The translations under genes were made by a program, and so were the position numbers. From assembly GCA_018715445.1 (NCBI GenBank), contig DVLP01000180.1:1-17956 (forward strand): DNA of 17,956 nt, written 5' to 3'. This document shows, piece after piece, positions 1 to 6,971 of this stretch (within the stretch, counting starts at the first letter, position 1; the number at the start of each line of letters is the position of its first letter). This stretch comes from Candidatus Avipropionibacterium avicola. GTDB lineage: Bacteria; Actinomycetota; Actinomycetes; Propionibacteriales; Propionibacteriaceae. The notes beneath the pieces were generated by a model that was not told the DNA's origin, did no database searches, and saw only the letters and a program-made list of their open reading frames with translations.

Positions 1-54
1 CACCAGGTGGAAGGGGACGGCTGGGGGCCGATGGGGGAGATCCGGGTCGACTGA
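1..54 (+). CDS. C-terminal tail of an unidentified upstream gene (partial)
   Basis: Frame 1 is open from the first base to a TGA at 52-54 and encodes 17 residues ending GEIRVD. Nearly every codon ends in G or C, as in the real genes nearby, and REP-like intergenic palindromes begin directly after the stop. Both points suggest a genuine gene end. Too little is present to name the product, and a chance open frame of this length cannot be excluded. Confidence 0.4.
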   Translation, partial: HQVEGDGWGPMGEIRVD

Positions 55-57
55 CCA

Positions 58-110
58 CCCTTCGACGGGCTGGGGGAACGTGGGTTGGCCCCTCGACGGG
101 TTCGGGGTCG
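58..110. repeat. Two adjacent REP-like palindromic elements
   Basis: Two short GC-rich elements lie between the upstream stop and tdh: 58-80 (starts CCCTTCGACGGGCTG, ends GGGAACG) and 89-110 (starts CCCCTCGACGGG, then TTCGGGG). Both follow the scheme C-run, TCGAC, loop, G-run, and can form a small hairpin. They match about 18/22 and 17/22 positions of the inverse of the exact elements at 5777-5832 and 8664-8685. The family resembles the CCCTTCGACAGGCTCAGGG-type intergenic repeats seen in many high-GC genomes. No -10 box is convincing in 55-174. Confidence 0.6.
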
Positions 111-174
111 GGGCGCCACGGCGGCGCAACCGTTGGCGTTGGGCCGGCGCACCGATCATGGCAATCTGGGCCGG

Positions 175-1203
175 GTGAAGGCACTGGTGAAGACGGGCCC
201 ACAGCCGGGTCTGGAGTTGCTCGACGTCCCGGTCCCCGAGATCGGGGCCGGTGACGTGCTGGTGAAGGTTGCCGCGACCGGGGTGTGCGGCACCGATCTG
301 CACATCGAGGCCTGGGACGACTGGGCGCAGCACCTGGTCGCGGCCCCACTGGTGGTCGGCCACGAGTTCTGTGGCGAGGTCGTCGAGATCGGCTCCGGCG
401 TGACCGACGTGGCGGTGGGTGACTTCGTCTCCGGTGAAGGCCACCTGGTGTGTGGTCGGTGCCGCAGCTGTCGCGCCGGTCGGCGCCACCTGTGCATCAA
501 CACCGTCGGCATCGGCGTGCAACGCGACGGCGCCTTTGCCGAATACATCGCGATCCCCTCGACCAACGCCTGGGTCCATCCCGATCCGGTGCCGACCGAG
601 GTGGCGGCGATCTTCGACCCGTTCGGCAATGCGGTCCACACCGCCCTCACCTTTTCCTGTCTGGGTGAGGATGTCCTGATCAGTGGGGCCGGTCCCATCG
701 GCATCATGGCCGCACTGGTGGTCCGCGAGGCCGGCGCCCGCCACGTCGTCATCACCGACCTCAGCCCCGAACGGCTGGCCCTGGCCGAGCGACTCGGCGT
801 CACCAAGGCCGTCGACATCCGCAGCTCCAGCGTTGCCGTGGCCCAACGGGAGCTGGGCATGAAGGAGGGCTTCGACGTCGGGCTGGAGATGTCGGGCAGT
901 CCGGCCGCCCTGCGCGACATGGTCTCCCAGATGACCCACGGCGGCAAGATTGCGATGCTCGGCCTGCCGTCGGGGGAGGCCAACCTCGACTTCTCCGACG
1001 TGGTGCTCAACATGCTCACCATCAAAGGGATCTACGGCCGCGAGATGTACGAGACCTGGTACGCGATGAGCGTGCTGCTGCAACGGGGTCTGGACATCTC
1101 CGGGGTGATCACCCACCGCTTCGACCACACCGAGTACGCCCAGGCCTTCGCCGCCGCCCGCAGCGGGCATGCCGGCAAGGTCGTGATGAGTTGGGAGTCC
1201 TGA
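175..1203 (+). CDS. tdh: L-threonine 3-dehydrogenase
   Basis: NAD-dependent medium-chain dehydrogenase that oxidises L-threonine to 2-amino-3-ketobutyrate in the cytoplasm. The protein is 342 residues (E. coli Tdh has 341) and aligns with it from end to end. Catalytic zinc ligands are Cys38 (VCGTD) and His63-Glu64 (VVGHE). The structural zinc is held by Cys93, Cys96, Cys99 and Cys107. The Rossmann motif SGAGPIG and the family signatures [13 protein letters not shown] and KGIYGREM are intact. I chose GTG 175 because homology begins exactly there (VKALVKTGP). The open frame extends upstream to 85, but that part covers REP-like sequence and has no homology. There is no strong Shine-Dalgarno, only ctgggc just upstream. 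The stop overlaps the kbl start (ATGA), so the two genes are translationally coupled. Confidence 0.96.
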   Translation: MKALVKTGPQPGLELLDVPVPEIGAGDVLVKVAATGVCGTDLHIEAWDDWAQHLVAAPLVVGHEFCGEVVEIGSGVTDVAVGDFVSGEGHLVCGRCRSCRAGRRHLCINTVGIGVQRDGAFAEYIAIPSTNAWVHPDPVPTEVAAIFDPFGNAVHTALTFSCLGEDVLISGAGPIGIMAALVVREAGARHVVITDLSPERLALAERLGVTKAVDIRSSSVAVAQRELGMKEGFDVGLEMSGSPAALRDMVSQMTHGGKIAMLGLPSGEANLDFSDVVLNMLTIKGIYGREMYETWYAMSVLLQRGLDISGVITHRFDHTEYAQAFAAARSGHAGKVVMSWES

Positions 1204-2378
1204 TGAGCCAAGCCCTGACCGCACACCTGCAGGCGGAGTTGGCGCAGCTGCGCGCCGACGGCCTGGAGAAGGTCGAGGAGCCACTCACCTCGCCGCAGTC
1301 GAACCGCATCTCGGTCGCGGGGTCGGACTCCGAGGTGCTGAACCTGTGCGCCAACAACTACCTGGGTCTGGCCGACCATCCGGCCATGGTCGAGGCAGCC
1401 CAGCAGGCCTTGGAGCGTTGGGGATTCGGGATGGCCTCGGTGCGCTTCATCTGCGACACGACCACGCTGCACACCGAGCTCGAACGACGCCTCTCGCAGT
1501 TCCTGGGCACCGAGGACGCGATCCTGTACGGCTCCTGCTTCGACGCCAACACCGGCCTCTTCGAGACCCTGCTCGGCCCCGAGGACGCCATCATCTCCGA
1601 CGAGCTGAACCATGCCTCGATCATCGACGGGGTCCGACTCTGCAAGGCCGCCCGGCATCGCTACCGCAATCGGGACATGGCCGACCTGGAGGCCCAGCTG
1701 GTCGCCGCCAAGGACGCCCGCTTCCGACTGATCGCCACCGACGGTGTGTTCTCCATGGACGGCCACCTCGCACCGCTGGACCAGATCTGCGAGCTCGCCG
1801 AGGCCCACGACGCCCTGGTGATGGTGGACGACTCCCACGCCGTCGGCTTCGTCGGTGAGACCGGCGCCGGCACCCCGGAGCTGTTCGGGGTCCGCGATCG
1901 CGTCGACATCGTCACCGGGACCCTCGGCAAGGCGCTCGGGGGTGCCTCCGGTGGCTACACCGCGGCCAGTGCGGCCGTCGTCGACATCCTGCGGCAACGC
2001 TCCCGGCCGTACCTGTTCTCCAACTCGGTCGCGCCGGCGATCGTGGCCGCAGCCCTGGCCGGGCTGGACCTGCTGGCCACCTCGGGGGACCTGCTGGAGC
2101 GGCTGCGCGACAACACGACCTGGTTCCGCGCGGCGATGACCGAGCGAGGCTTCGAGATCCCGGAGTCGGACCACCCGATCGTGCCGGTGATGATCGGGGA
2201 CGCCGCCGAGGCAGCCGCCATGGCCGACCGACTGCTGGCCGACGGGATCTACGTGCGGGCCTTCAGCTTCCCCGTGGTGCCGCGGGGCCGGGCCCGGATC
2301 CGTACCCAGATCTCGGCGGCCCACACCCGGGCGGACCTGGAGCGCGCCGTCGCGGCCTTCGACCGCGCCCGGGGGTGA
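1203..2378 (+). CDS. kbl: 2-amino-3-ketobutyrate coenzyme A ligase
   Basis: PLP-dependent enzyme of the alpha-oxoamine synthase family. It cleaves the unstable Tdh product with CoA to give glycine and acetyl-CoA, completing the threonine degradation route. The protein is 391 residues (E. coli 398). Hallmarks are [36 protein letters not shown] and [12 protein letters not shown]. The PLP lysine is Lys243 in [20 protein letters not shown] and [11 protein letters not shown] lie near the C-terminus. ATG 1203 is preferred over the in-frame TTG at 1191 because GGGAG at 1193-1197 is a Shine-Dalgarno 5 nt upstream and the length fits. It overlaps the tdh stop in ATGA, so the pair forms one operon. Confidence 0.96.
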   Translation: MSQALTAHLQAELAQLRADGLEKVEEPLTSPQSNRISVAGSDSEVLNLCANNYLGLADHPAMVEAAQQALERWGFGMASVRFICDTTTLHTELERRLSQFLGTEDAILYGSCFDANTGLFETLLGPEDAIISDELNHASIIDGVRLCKAARHRYRNRDMADLEAQLVAAKDARFRLIATDGVFSMDGHLAPLDQICELAEAHDALVMVDDSHAVGFVGETGAGTPELFGVRDRVDIVTGTLGKALGGASGGYTAASAAVVDILRQRSRPYLFSNSVAPAIVAAALAGLDLLATSGDLLERLRDNTTWFRAAMTERGFEIPESDHPIVPVMIGDAAEAAAMADRLLADGIYVRAFSFPVVPRGRARIRTQISAAHTRADLERAVAAFDRARG

Positions 2379-2380
2379 CG

Positions 2381-2386
2381 TAGGCT
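2381..2386 (+). promoter_or_regulatory. Putative leaderless -10 box for the VTT-domain gene
   Basis: TAGGCT lies 3 bp after the kbl stop and 6 nt before the GTG at 2393. That spacing would place the transcript start at or next to the start codon. No Shine-Dalgarno is present. The -35 region (TTCGAC at 2358-2363) is weak. Confidence 0.45.
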
Positions 2387-2392
2387 CGCCCG

Positions 2393-3262
2393 GTGACCAC
2401 AGCCGACGAGCCCGACGCCCCCCAGTCGCCGGAGCAGACCGCTGACCCCGAGTCCGCTCACCCCGAGTCCGGAGACGCCGAGCCCGGAGACGTCGAGTCC
2501 GCTGAAGCCGAGTCCACTGGTGCCGAGTCCGCTGAGGCCGAGACCGCCACTCAGGACAAGCCCTGGTGGGACCACCCCTCGTTCCCCTGGCGGGGCAAGC
2601 CGAGCAAGGCCGACATCGGCTGCCTCTGGGCGATCGCCGGCATGGGGATCTACGGCCTGGCCCTGCTGCCGGTCCGTTCCCTGATCGTGGCAGCGAATCC
2701 GTACATCTCGGCCGCGATCAGCGGTGGTGCAGTGTCGATGGCCTTCATCGGTGCCCGGGCCTCGGACGGGGTGGACCCCGCCGGCCTGTGGGTGCTCGGC
2801 CTGCTGATCGGCGGACTCAGCGTGGTGAAGTTCGACTGGGTGTTCTGGTGGGCCGGACGGTTGTGGGGCGAAGGCCTGATCGACTACCTGCTGCAGGGGC
2901 GCGGCGGTCTGGCGCGCAAGAACGCGGCCCGCGCACAGGCGCTCACCGAGAAGTACGGCGTCCTCGCCCTGGCGGTCTCCTGGCTGCCACTGATCCCGTT
3001 CCCCTCGGCGATCGTCTACGGCGCGCTCGGGATCACGGGGATGTCGCTGCGCAAGTTCCTCTTCCTGGACATCCTGTTCGGGTTCCTGAGCCGGGGGCTC
3101 TACCTCGGTCTGGGCTGGTACTTCGGCGAGCCGGTGATCCACTTCCTGGAGACCTACAACAAGTACGCCGGCTACGTCACGATCGCCCTGGTGGTGGGCA
3201 TCATCGTGATGAGCTACCTCCGCTCCAACCGCAAGAAGCAGCAGGTCGCCGCACGCGACTGA
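2393..3262 (+). CDS. DedA/VTT-domain (SNARE-associated type) membrane protein with acidic N-terminal repeat
   Basis: The 289-residue protein has two parts. Residues 1-60 are hydrophilic and acidic, containing about seven imperfect pentapeptides of the AESAE/PESGD type (residues 19-53). From residue 73 the protein is hydrophobic with several membrane segments (about 77-100, 105-121, 131-152, 188-212, 222-243, 259-275) and a basic cytoplasmic tail. WLPLIPFPSAIVYGALGITGMSLRKF around 197-222 is typical of VTT/DedA proteins. The family is tied to membrane homeostasis and lipid-carrier (undecaprenyl-phosphate or phosphatidylethanolamine) flipping. The substrate here is unknown. GTG 2393 follows a leaderless-type -10. 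The gene ends 3 bp from the convergent macro-domain gene. Confidence 0.75.
   Translation: MTTADEPDAPQSPEQTADPESAHPESGDAEPGDVESAEAESTGAESAEAETATQDKPWWDHPSFPWRGKPSKADIGCLWAIAGMGIYGLALLPVRSLIVAANPYISAAISGGAVSMAFIGARASDGVDPAGLWVLGLLIGGLSVVKFDWVFWWAGRLWGEGLIDYLLQGRGGLARKNAARAQALTEKYGVLALAVSWLPLIPFPSAIVYGALGITGMSLRKFLFLDILFGFLSRGLYLGLGWYFGEPVIHFLETYNKYAGYVTIALVVGIIVMSYLRSNRKKQQVAARD
2447..2551 (+). repeat. 15-bp imperfect coding repeat (about 7 units)
   Basis: A 15-bp unit of the form GCCGAGTCCGCTGAG is repeated about seven times in frame. It encodes the acidic pentapeptides of residues 19-53 of the VTT-domain protein. Units differ by substitutions, but the period holds. Such tracts vary in copy number by slippage and are usually disordered in the protein. 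Confidence 0.7.
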
Positions 3263-3265
3263 GCC

Positions 3266-3772
3266 TCACAGCCATTGCTGGAACGCGGCCAGGGCCTCGT
3301 CGGAGAACAGCACGAACCGTACGGACTCGACCGCCGTGTCGGTCTCGGTGACGGTGCTGACCGCGACCCGGGCGGCATCGTCCATCGGCCAGCCGTACAC
3401 CCCGGCCGAGATCGCCGGGAAGGCCAGCGAGCGGGCGCCCACCTCATCGGCGACCTCCAGGCTGCGGCGGTAGCACGAGACCAATTGCGCCGTACGGTCC
3501 TCGCTGCGGCTGTGGACCGGTCCGACGGTGTGGATCACCCATTGCGCGGCCAGGTCACCGGCGGTGGTCGCGACGGCGTCACCGGTCGGCAGGCCGTCCG
3601 GCAGCGAGGTGGCCCGCAGCACCCGGCAGGACGCCAGGATCCTGGGCCCACCGGCGCGATGGATGGCGCCGTCGACCCCGCCCCCACCCAACAAGGAGTT
3701 GTTGGCAGCATTGACGATTGCATCGACGGTCTCGGTGGTGATGTCTCCGCGTACGGCTTCGATCCGGGGCAT
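3266..3772 (-). CDS. Macro-domain protein, probable O-acetyl-ADP-ribose deacetylase / ADP-ribosyl hydrolase
   Basis: Stand-alone macro domain of 168 residues, of MacroD/YmdB type. It starts with RGDITTETVDAIVNAANNSLLGG; the ADP-ribose site residues are N21-A-A-N24 and the glycine loop GGGGVDGAIH (29-38). Later motifs are WVIHTVGP and AFPAISAGVYGWP. Members hydrolyse O-acetyl-ADP-ribose or remove ADP-ribose from proteins or nucleic acids. ATG 3772 is backed by a TAGTCT -10 box 6 nt upstream and no Shine-Dalgarno. The gene follows ogt by 20 bp in the same direction, so it may be read both from the repair operon and from its own promoter. A role in reversing ADP-ribosylation during DNA damage is inferred from context only. 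Confidence 0.9.
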   Translation of the reverse strand: MPRIEAVRGDITTETVDAIVNAANNSLLGGGGVDGAIHRAGGPRILASCRVLRATSLPDGLPTGDAVATTAGDLAAQWVIHTVGPVHSRSEDRTAQLVSCYRRSLEVADEVGARSLAFPAISAGVYGWPMDDAARVAVSTVTETDTAVESVRFVLFSDEALAAFQQWL

Positions 3773-3778
3773 GGAGCC

Positions 3779-3784
3779 AGACTA
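3779..3784 (-). promoter_or_regulatory. Putative leaderless -10 box for the macro-domain gene
   Basis: On the minus strand TAGTCT stands 6 nt before ATG 3772, inside the 20-bp gap after the ogt stop. The element and spacing are the same kind as at four other starts in this window. The -35 region is poor. Confidence 0.45.
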
Positions 3785-3792
3785 GGACAGGC

Positions 3793-4263
3793 TCAGAACA
3801 GCGCGGCGGTCTCCAGGTCGAGCAGCACCTGCTTGCGTTCCAGGCCGCCCGCGTAGCCGGTGAGGGCACCGTTCGCCCCGATCACCCGGTGGCAGGGGAC
3901 CACGATCGGGATCGGGTTGCGCCCGTTGGCCAACCCGACGGCTCGGGAGGCCCCCGGCGCCATGCCGAGCTGGGTGGCGAGCGCCCCGTACGAGGTGGTC
4001 TCGCCCCAACCGATCGACCGCAGGGCGGTCCAGACTCGTTGCTGGAAAGGGGTTCCGGCAGGTTCGAGAGGGAGGTCGAAGTCCTTGCGGTCGCCGGCGA
4101 AGTACTCCCGCAGTTGGCGGGTGGCCTCGATGAGGACCGGGTCGCTGTCGTCCCGATCCCCGGCCACCGTGTCGGCGAAGGGGAAGAACTCGATCGCGGT
4201 GAGGGCACCGTCGACGGCCACCAGGCGTAGCTCGCCGACCGGCGAGTCGATCACGGTCCACAT
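3793..4263 (-). CDS. ogt: Methylated-DNA--protein-cysteine methyltransferase
   Basis: Suicide repair protein that moves the alkyl group from O6-alkylguanine (or O4-alkylthymine) in DNA to its own cysteine. The protein is 156 residues, normal for Ogt/MGMT. The acceptor is Cys124 in [23 protein letters not shown]. The DNA-binding part has [21 protein letters not shown] and the arginine-finger region [16 protein letters not shown] 4263 starts one base after the stop of the Ada-AlkA gene, with AGGAG 6 nt upstream, so the two are coupled. M. tuberculosis has the same order (alkA Rv1317c, ogt Rv1316c). Confidence 0.96.
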   Translation of the reverse strand: MWTVIDSPVGELRLVAVDGALTAIEFFPFADTVAGDRDDSDPVLIEATRQLREYFAGDRKDFDLPLEPAGTPFQQRVWTALRSIGWGETTSYGALATQLGMAPGASRAVGLANGRNPIPIVVPCHRVIGANGALTGYAGGLERKQVLLDLETAALF

Positions 4264-4264
4264 G

Positions 4265-5725
4265 TCATGCTCCTGTCATCAGGGAGGTCCACAGGTGCAG
4301 CTGGGCGTAGGAGCGCCACGGCCGCCAGTTCGTCTCCACCGCGGTGGAGGAGGGGGCCGACAGTCGCTGCAGCCCCCGCCGGGTGCCCAGGTCACTGGGC
4401 AGCCAGACGTCCGGATCGCCGAGCCCGCGCAGGGCGATGTAGTCACAGGTCCACGGTCCGATCCCGGGGACGGCCAGCAGGTGCGTACGGACCTCGTCGC
4501 GATCGGCACCACGGTCGAGGCGGATCCGTTCCGTGGCCAGCGCTGAGGTCACCTCGTGCAGCGCCCCCGCCCGGGTACGAGGCAGTGGCAGGGACTGCGG
4601 ATCGACCGCTGCCAGCGCCGCCGCGGTGGGGAACAGGCGCGTCAGCCCGTCCCAGCCTGGCTCGAAGGCCTCCCCGTACGCGAGGACCAGTCGTCCCAGC
4701 GTGGTGCGGGCGCCGGCGACCGAGACCTGTTGGCCGAGGATCGCGCGGACCGCCAGCTCGTCACCGTCGACATGACCCGGGACGCGCAAGCCCGGATGGG
4801 CCGTCACCGATGCGGCGAGCAGTCGATCGGCGCCGAGGACGGCGTCGACCGCGACGGGATCGGCATCGGCGTCCAGCAGTCGGCGGGTGCGTTCGACGGC
4901 CGGCGGCAGGTCACGGACGTCACTGAGCACGAAGGTGGCCGGGACGTGGTCGGGGCGGGACAGGTCGACCTCGACGGCGGCAGGTCCGTGGGGCAGTCGT
5001 ATGGTCCGCCGGTAGCTCGAGCCCTCCACGGACTCGACGCCGGTCACCGTGCGCGGTGTCAGGAAGGCGAGCAGGGCCGCACCGTCGAAGGGCTGACGCA
5101 CGGCCAGTCGTAGGTGGAGCTCGCCGGACGGGCCCGGTGAGGTCCGCCGTCCCCGCAACTGGCTGGGGGCGACGCCGTACACCTGGCGGATGGTGGTGTT
5201 GAACTGGCGGATGCTGTCGAAGCCGCTGGCGAAGGCGATCTCGCTGATCGCCAGGTCGGTGGTCTCGATGAGGATCCGAGCGGTGTGGGCCCGTTGGGCG
5301 CGGGCCAGGGCCAGGGGACCGGCGCCGAGCTGGGCGGTGAGCAGCCGGGTCAGGTGGCGTGGGCTGTAGCCGAGGCGTCCGGCCAGCCCGGACACGCCGT
5401 CACGGTCGACCACGCCGTCGGCGATCATCCGCATGGCGCGCCCGGCGACGCCACCGGTGAGGTCCCACTCCGGGCTGCCGGGGGTGGCGTCGGGGCGACA
5501 GCGCTTGCAGGCGCGGTAGCCGGCCTGTTGGGCCGCGGCCGCGGTCGGATGGAAGCTGACATTGCGGCGTGCCGGGGTGCGGGCCGGGCAGGACGGCCGG
5601 CAGTAGATCCCGGTGCTCGCGACTGCGGTGTAGAAGACCCCGTCGAAGCGCACATCGCGACTCGAGACCGCGCGATAGCAGGACTCATGGTCCAGCGCGG
5701 TGCGGGTCTGTGTCTCGGTCACCAC
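4265..5725 (-). CDS. alkA: Ada-type sensor / AraC regulator fused to AlkA 3-methyladenine DNA glycosylase
   Basis: A 486-residue three-part protein of the adaptive response. Residues 12-80 form the Ada metal-binding domain with Cys42, Cys46, Cys73 and Cys76. Cys42 in [10 protein letters not shown] corresponds to the phosphotriester methyl acceptor of E. coli Ada. Residues 90-195 hold two AraC-type helix-turn-helix units ([41 protein letters not shown]). Residues 205-486 are AlkA-like: an N-terminal beta domain, the helix-hairpin-helix [18 protein letters not shown], and the probable catalytic Asp445 in [11 protein letters not shown]. Methylation of the sensor would make it activate its own operon while it also excises alkylated bases. 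The start is GTG 5725 or the adjacent GTG 5722. CACAAT 6 nt before 5722 could be a -10 box. Confidence 0.94.
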   Translation of the reverse strand: MVTETQTRTALDHESCYRAVSSRDVRFDGVFYTAVASTGIYCRPSCPARTPARRNVSFHPTAAAAQQAGYRACKRCRPDATPGSPEWDLTGGVAGRAMRMIADGVVDRDGVSGLAGRLGYSPRHLTRLLTAQLGAGPLALARAQRAHTARILIETTDLAISEIAFASGFDSIRQFNTTIRQVYGVAPSQLRGRRTSPGPSGELHLRLAVRQPFDGAALLAFLTPRTVTGVESVEGSSYRRTIRLPHGPAAVEVDLSRPDHVPATFVLSDVRDLPPAVERTRRLLDADADPVAVDAVLGADRLLAASVTAHPGLRVPGHVDGDELAVRAILGQQVSVAGARTTLGRLVLAYGEAFEPGWDGLTRLFPTAAALAAVDPQSLPLPRTRAGALHEVTSALATERIRLDRGADRDEVRTHLLAVPGIGPWTCDYIALRGLGDPDVWLPSDLGTRRGLQRLSAPSSTAVETNWRPWRSYAQLHLWTSLMTGA

Positions 5726-5776
5726 TCCATTGTGGCCGATCCGGCCGCCCCTGACTGGCCGGAATCGGACATAGCG

Positions 5777-5832
5777 CCCTACGTCCCCCGAGCTCGTCGA
5801 GGGGCCCTACGTCCCCCGAGCTCGTCGAGGGG
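5777..5832. repeat. Perfect 28-bp tandem duplication of a REP-like palindrome
   Basis: Two identical 28-bp units abut at 5777-5804 and 5805-5832. Each has CCCTACGT followed by CCCCCGAGCTCGTCGAGGGG. Read on the other strand, the core folds as CCCC, bulged T, CGA, 5-nt loop, TCG, GGGG. The second unit ends exactly at the stop codon of the siderophore-binding gene, so the pair fills most of the 107-bp gap before the Ada-AlkA gene. In RNA they could protect a 3' end or weaken read-through. There are no spacers, so this is not CRISPR. Confidence 0.85.
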
Positions 5833-6801
5833 TCAGCCCTCGGCCGCCTCCGCCAGGTACGGCTTCAGCTTCTCCGCGGCATGGGGGACCGACAGCACCG
5901 ACGGGGTGTTCAGCGCAACGATGGTGTCGTAGTCCAGGATCGCCACGGTCCCGGGCAGTTTGTCGAACCCGGGGATGTCGTCCAGCGCGGACTCGTCACC
6001 ACCGTTGATCAGGAAGGCCAGCAGGTCGGCCCGCAACAGCTCGATCCGTTCGGGGCTGAAGCTGACACGAGCCTCCCCGGTCTTGGTGCCCTCCTCCGCC
6101 AGAGCCGGCAGCATCGTCATCCCGAGCCGCTGGAAGAAGACCGACGAGCCGTCCTTCTCGTCGGCGACGGCGACCAGGCCGGCACCGGGCAGGTACTGCG
6201 CCAGTGCAAAGGTGCGTCCCTCGAGCCCGGGCAACTCTTCGCCGATCGCGTCGATCCTCGCGTTGAGCCCATCGATCAGGATGGTTGCCTCGTCGGTCTT
6301 GTCCAGCAGGGCGCCACCGGCGGTGACGAGGTCCTCCCAGGCGGTGACCTGGGAATCGTCCAGTCGGGCCACGGTCGGGGCGATCTCGCTGAGGCGGCGG
6401 TGGACCTCCTCGTCGATCACGGAGTACGACCCGACGATCAGGTCCGCGTCGAGGGCCGCGATCTGCTCGTACGGCAGCCCCTCGGTGGTGTCGAAGGACT
6501 CACTGTCGGCACTGAGCTCCTGCCAGGCCATGCCGTCGGGGGAGGCGGCGTCGACGGCGTACCCGACGGGTTGGACGCCGAGGGCGAGCAGGGTGTCGGT
6601 CCATGGGGCGTCGAGCGAGACGATCCGGGTGGGTACGGCGTCCAGGGTGGTGGTGCCGAAGATGTGGTCGATGCTGATGGCCGTCGAGTCGTCGCCGGTG
6701 GCGGGCTCGCTGCCCGGGTCGGATGAGCAGGCCGACGCCAGCGAGAGCACCATCGTCAGTGCCAGCAGGAGGTTGAACGAGCCGATGCGCAGGAGCTTCA
6801 C
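5833..6801 (-). CDS. Iron-siderophore ABC transporter substrate-binding lipoprotein
   Basis: A 322-residue FhuD/FepB/FecB-type binding protein (periplasmic-binding fold class III). The N-terminus is a lipoprotein signal peptide with a hydrophobic core at residues 11-21 and lipobox Cys25 (SLASAC), then a polar linker. Family features are HIFGTTTLDAVPTRIVSLDAPWTDTLLALGVQPVGYA, LPYEQIAALDADLIVGSYS and a late PGFDKLPGTVAILDYDTIVALNTPS. It should sit on the outer face of the membrane and deliver an Fe-siderophore to a permease. No permease or ATPase gene adjoins it. GTG 6801 is supported by TAACCT 7 nt upstream (leaderless spacing) and by homology. A DtxR/IdeR-like box over that promoter fits iron repression. 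The exact ligand cannot be told. Confidence 0.88.
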   Translation of the reverse strand: MKLLRIGSFNLLLALTMVLSLASACSSDPGSEPATGDDSTAISIDHIFGTTTLDAVPTRIVSLDAPWTDTLLALGVQPVGYAVDAASPDGMAWQELSADSESFDTTEGLPYEQIAALDADLIVGSYSVIDEEVHRRLSEIAPTVARLDDSQVTAWEDLVTAGGALLDKTDEATILIDGLNARIDAIGEELPGLEGRTFALAQYLPGAGLVAVADEKDGSSVFFQRLGMTMLPALAEEGTKTGEARVSFSPERIELLRADLLAFLINGGDESALDDIPGFDKLPGTVAILDYDTIVALNTPSVLSVPHAAEKLKPYLAEAAEG

Positions 6802-6808
6802 GAAGGTG

Positions 6809-6830
6809 AGGTTAGGCGAAGCTAACTTAG
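6809..6830 (-). promoter_or_regulatory. DtxR/IdeR-like iron box over a leaderless promoter
   Basis: Plus-strand bases 6812-6830 (TTAGGCGAAGCTAACTTAG) match about 14 of 19 positions of the DtxR/IdeR consensus TTAGGTTAGSCTAACCTAA. The minus-strand -10 box TAACCT (complement of 6809-6814) overlaps its edge and lies 7 nt before GTG 6801. An iron-loaded repressor bound here would block polymerase. This fits the siderophore-binding product. Confidence 0.75.
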
Positions 6831-6865
6831 GTGTCGAGGGGTGCCTGACATGTGGAACCGCGACA

Positions 6866-6941
6866 TGGAGCCCCCACCCGGATTCGAACCGAGGACCTAC
6901 TGTTTACAAGACAGTTGCTCTACCAGCTGAGCTATGGAGGC
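6866..6941 (-). tRNA. tRNA-Thr (anticodon TGT)
   Basis: On the minus strand the 76-nt sequence folds as a complete cloverleaf. The acceptor stem GCCTCCA pairs with TGGGGGC (one G-T pair), the D-arm is GCTC/GAGC, and the anticodon stem is ACTGT/ACAGT with loop CTTGTAA. The T-arm contains GGTTCGAATCC. The 3' end is T plus an encoded CCA. The anticodon TGT is the complement of 6906-6908 and reads threonine ACA and related codons. It lies 27 bp after the manA stop and 64 bp before the siderophore-binding gene, all in the same direction. Confidence 0.98.
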
Positions 6942-6943
6942 GG

Positions 6944-6959
6944 GGCTGGCGAACCAGCC
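6944..6959 (-). other. Six-bp hairpin with TTCG loop before tRNA-Thr
   Basis: GGCTGG and CCAGCC flank a 4-nt loop that reads TTCG on the minus strand. The hairpin sits between the manA stop and the tRNA 5' end. It could end manA transcription or mark a leader for RNase P/RNase E processing. There is no T-run. Confidence 0.4.
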
Positions 6960-6965
6960 GCGCTG

Positions 6966-6971
6966 AGTCTA
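6966..6971 (-). promoter_or_regulatory. Putative -10 box for tRNA-Thr, embedded in the manA stop
   Basis: TAGACT on the minus strand begins with the TAG stop of manA and lies 24 nt before the tRNA. It is the same hexamer as at two leaderless starts in this window. No good -35 is seen, and read-through from manA is an alternative. Confidence 0.35.

Noticed and set aside
1032..2324. Long minus-strand open frame (430 codons) opposite kbl
   Set aside because: It lies wholly over the well-supported tdh/kbl genes, is low-complexity (G, V, R, Q rich), and has no start signals. GC-rich genes commonly give such antisense frames.
5777..5832. CRISPR array
   Set aside because: There are only two units, directly abutting with no spacers, and no cas genes. 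It is better explained as a tandem REP-like element.
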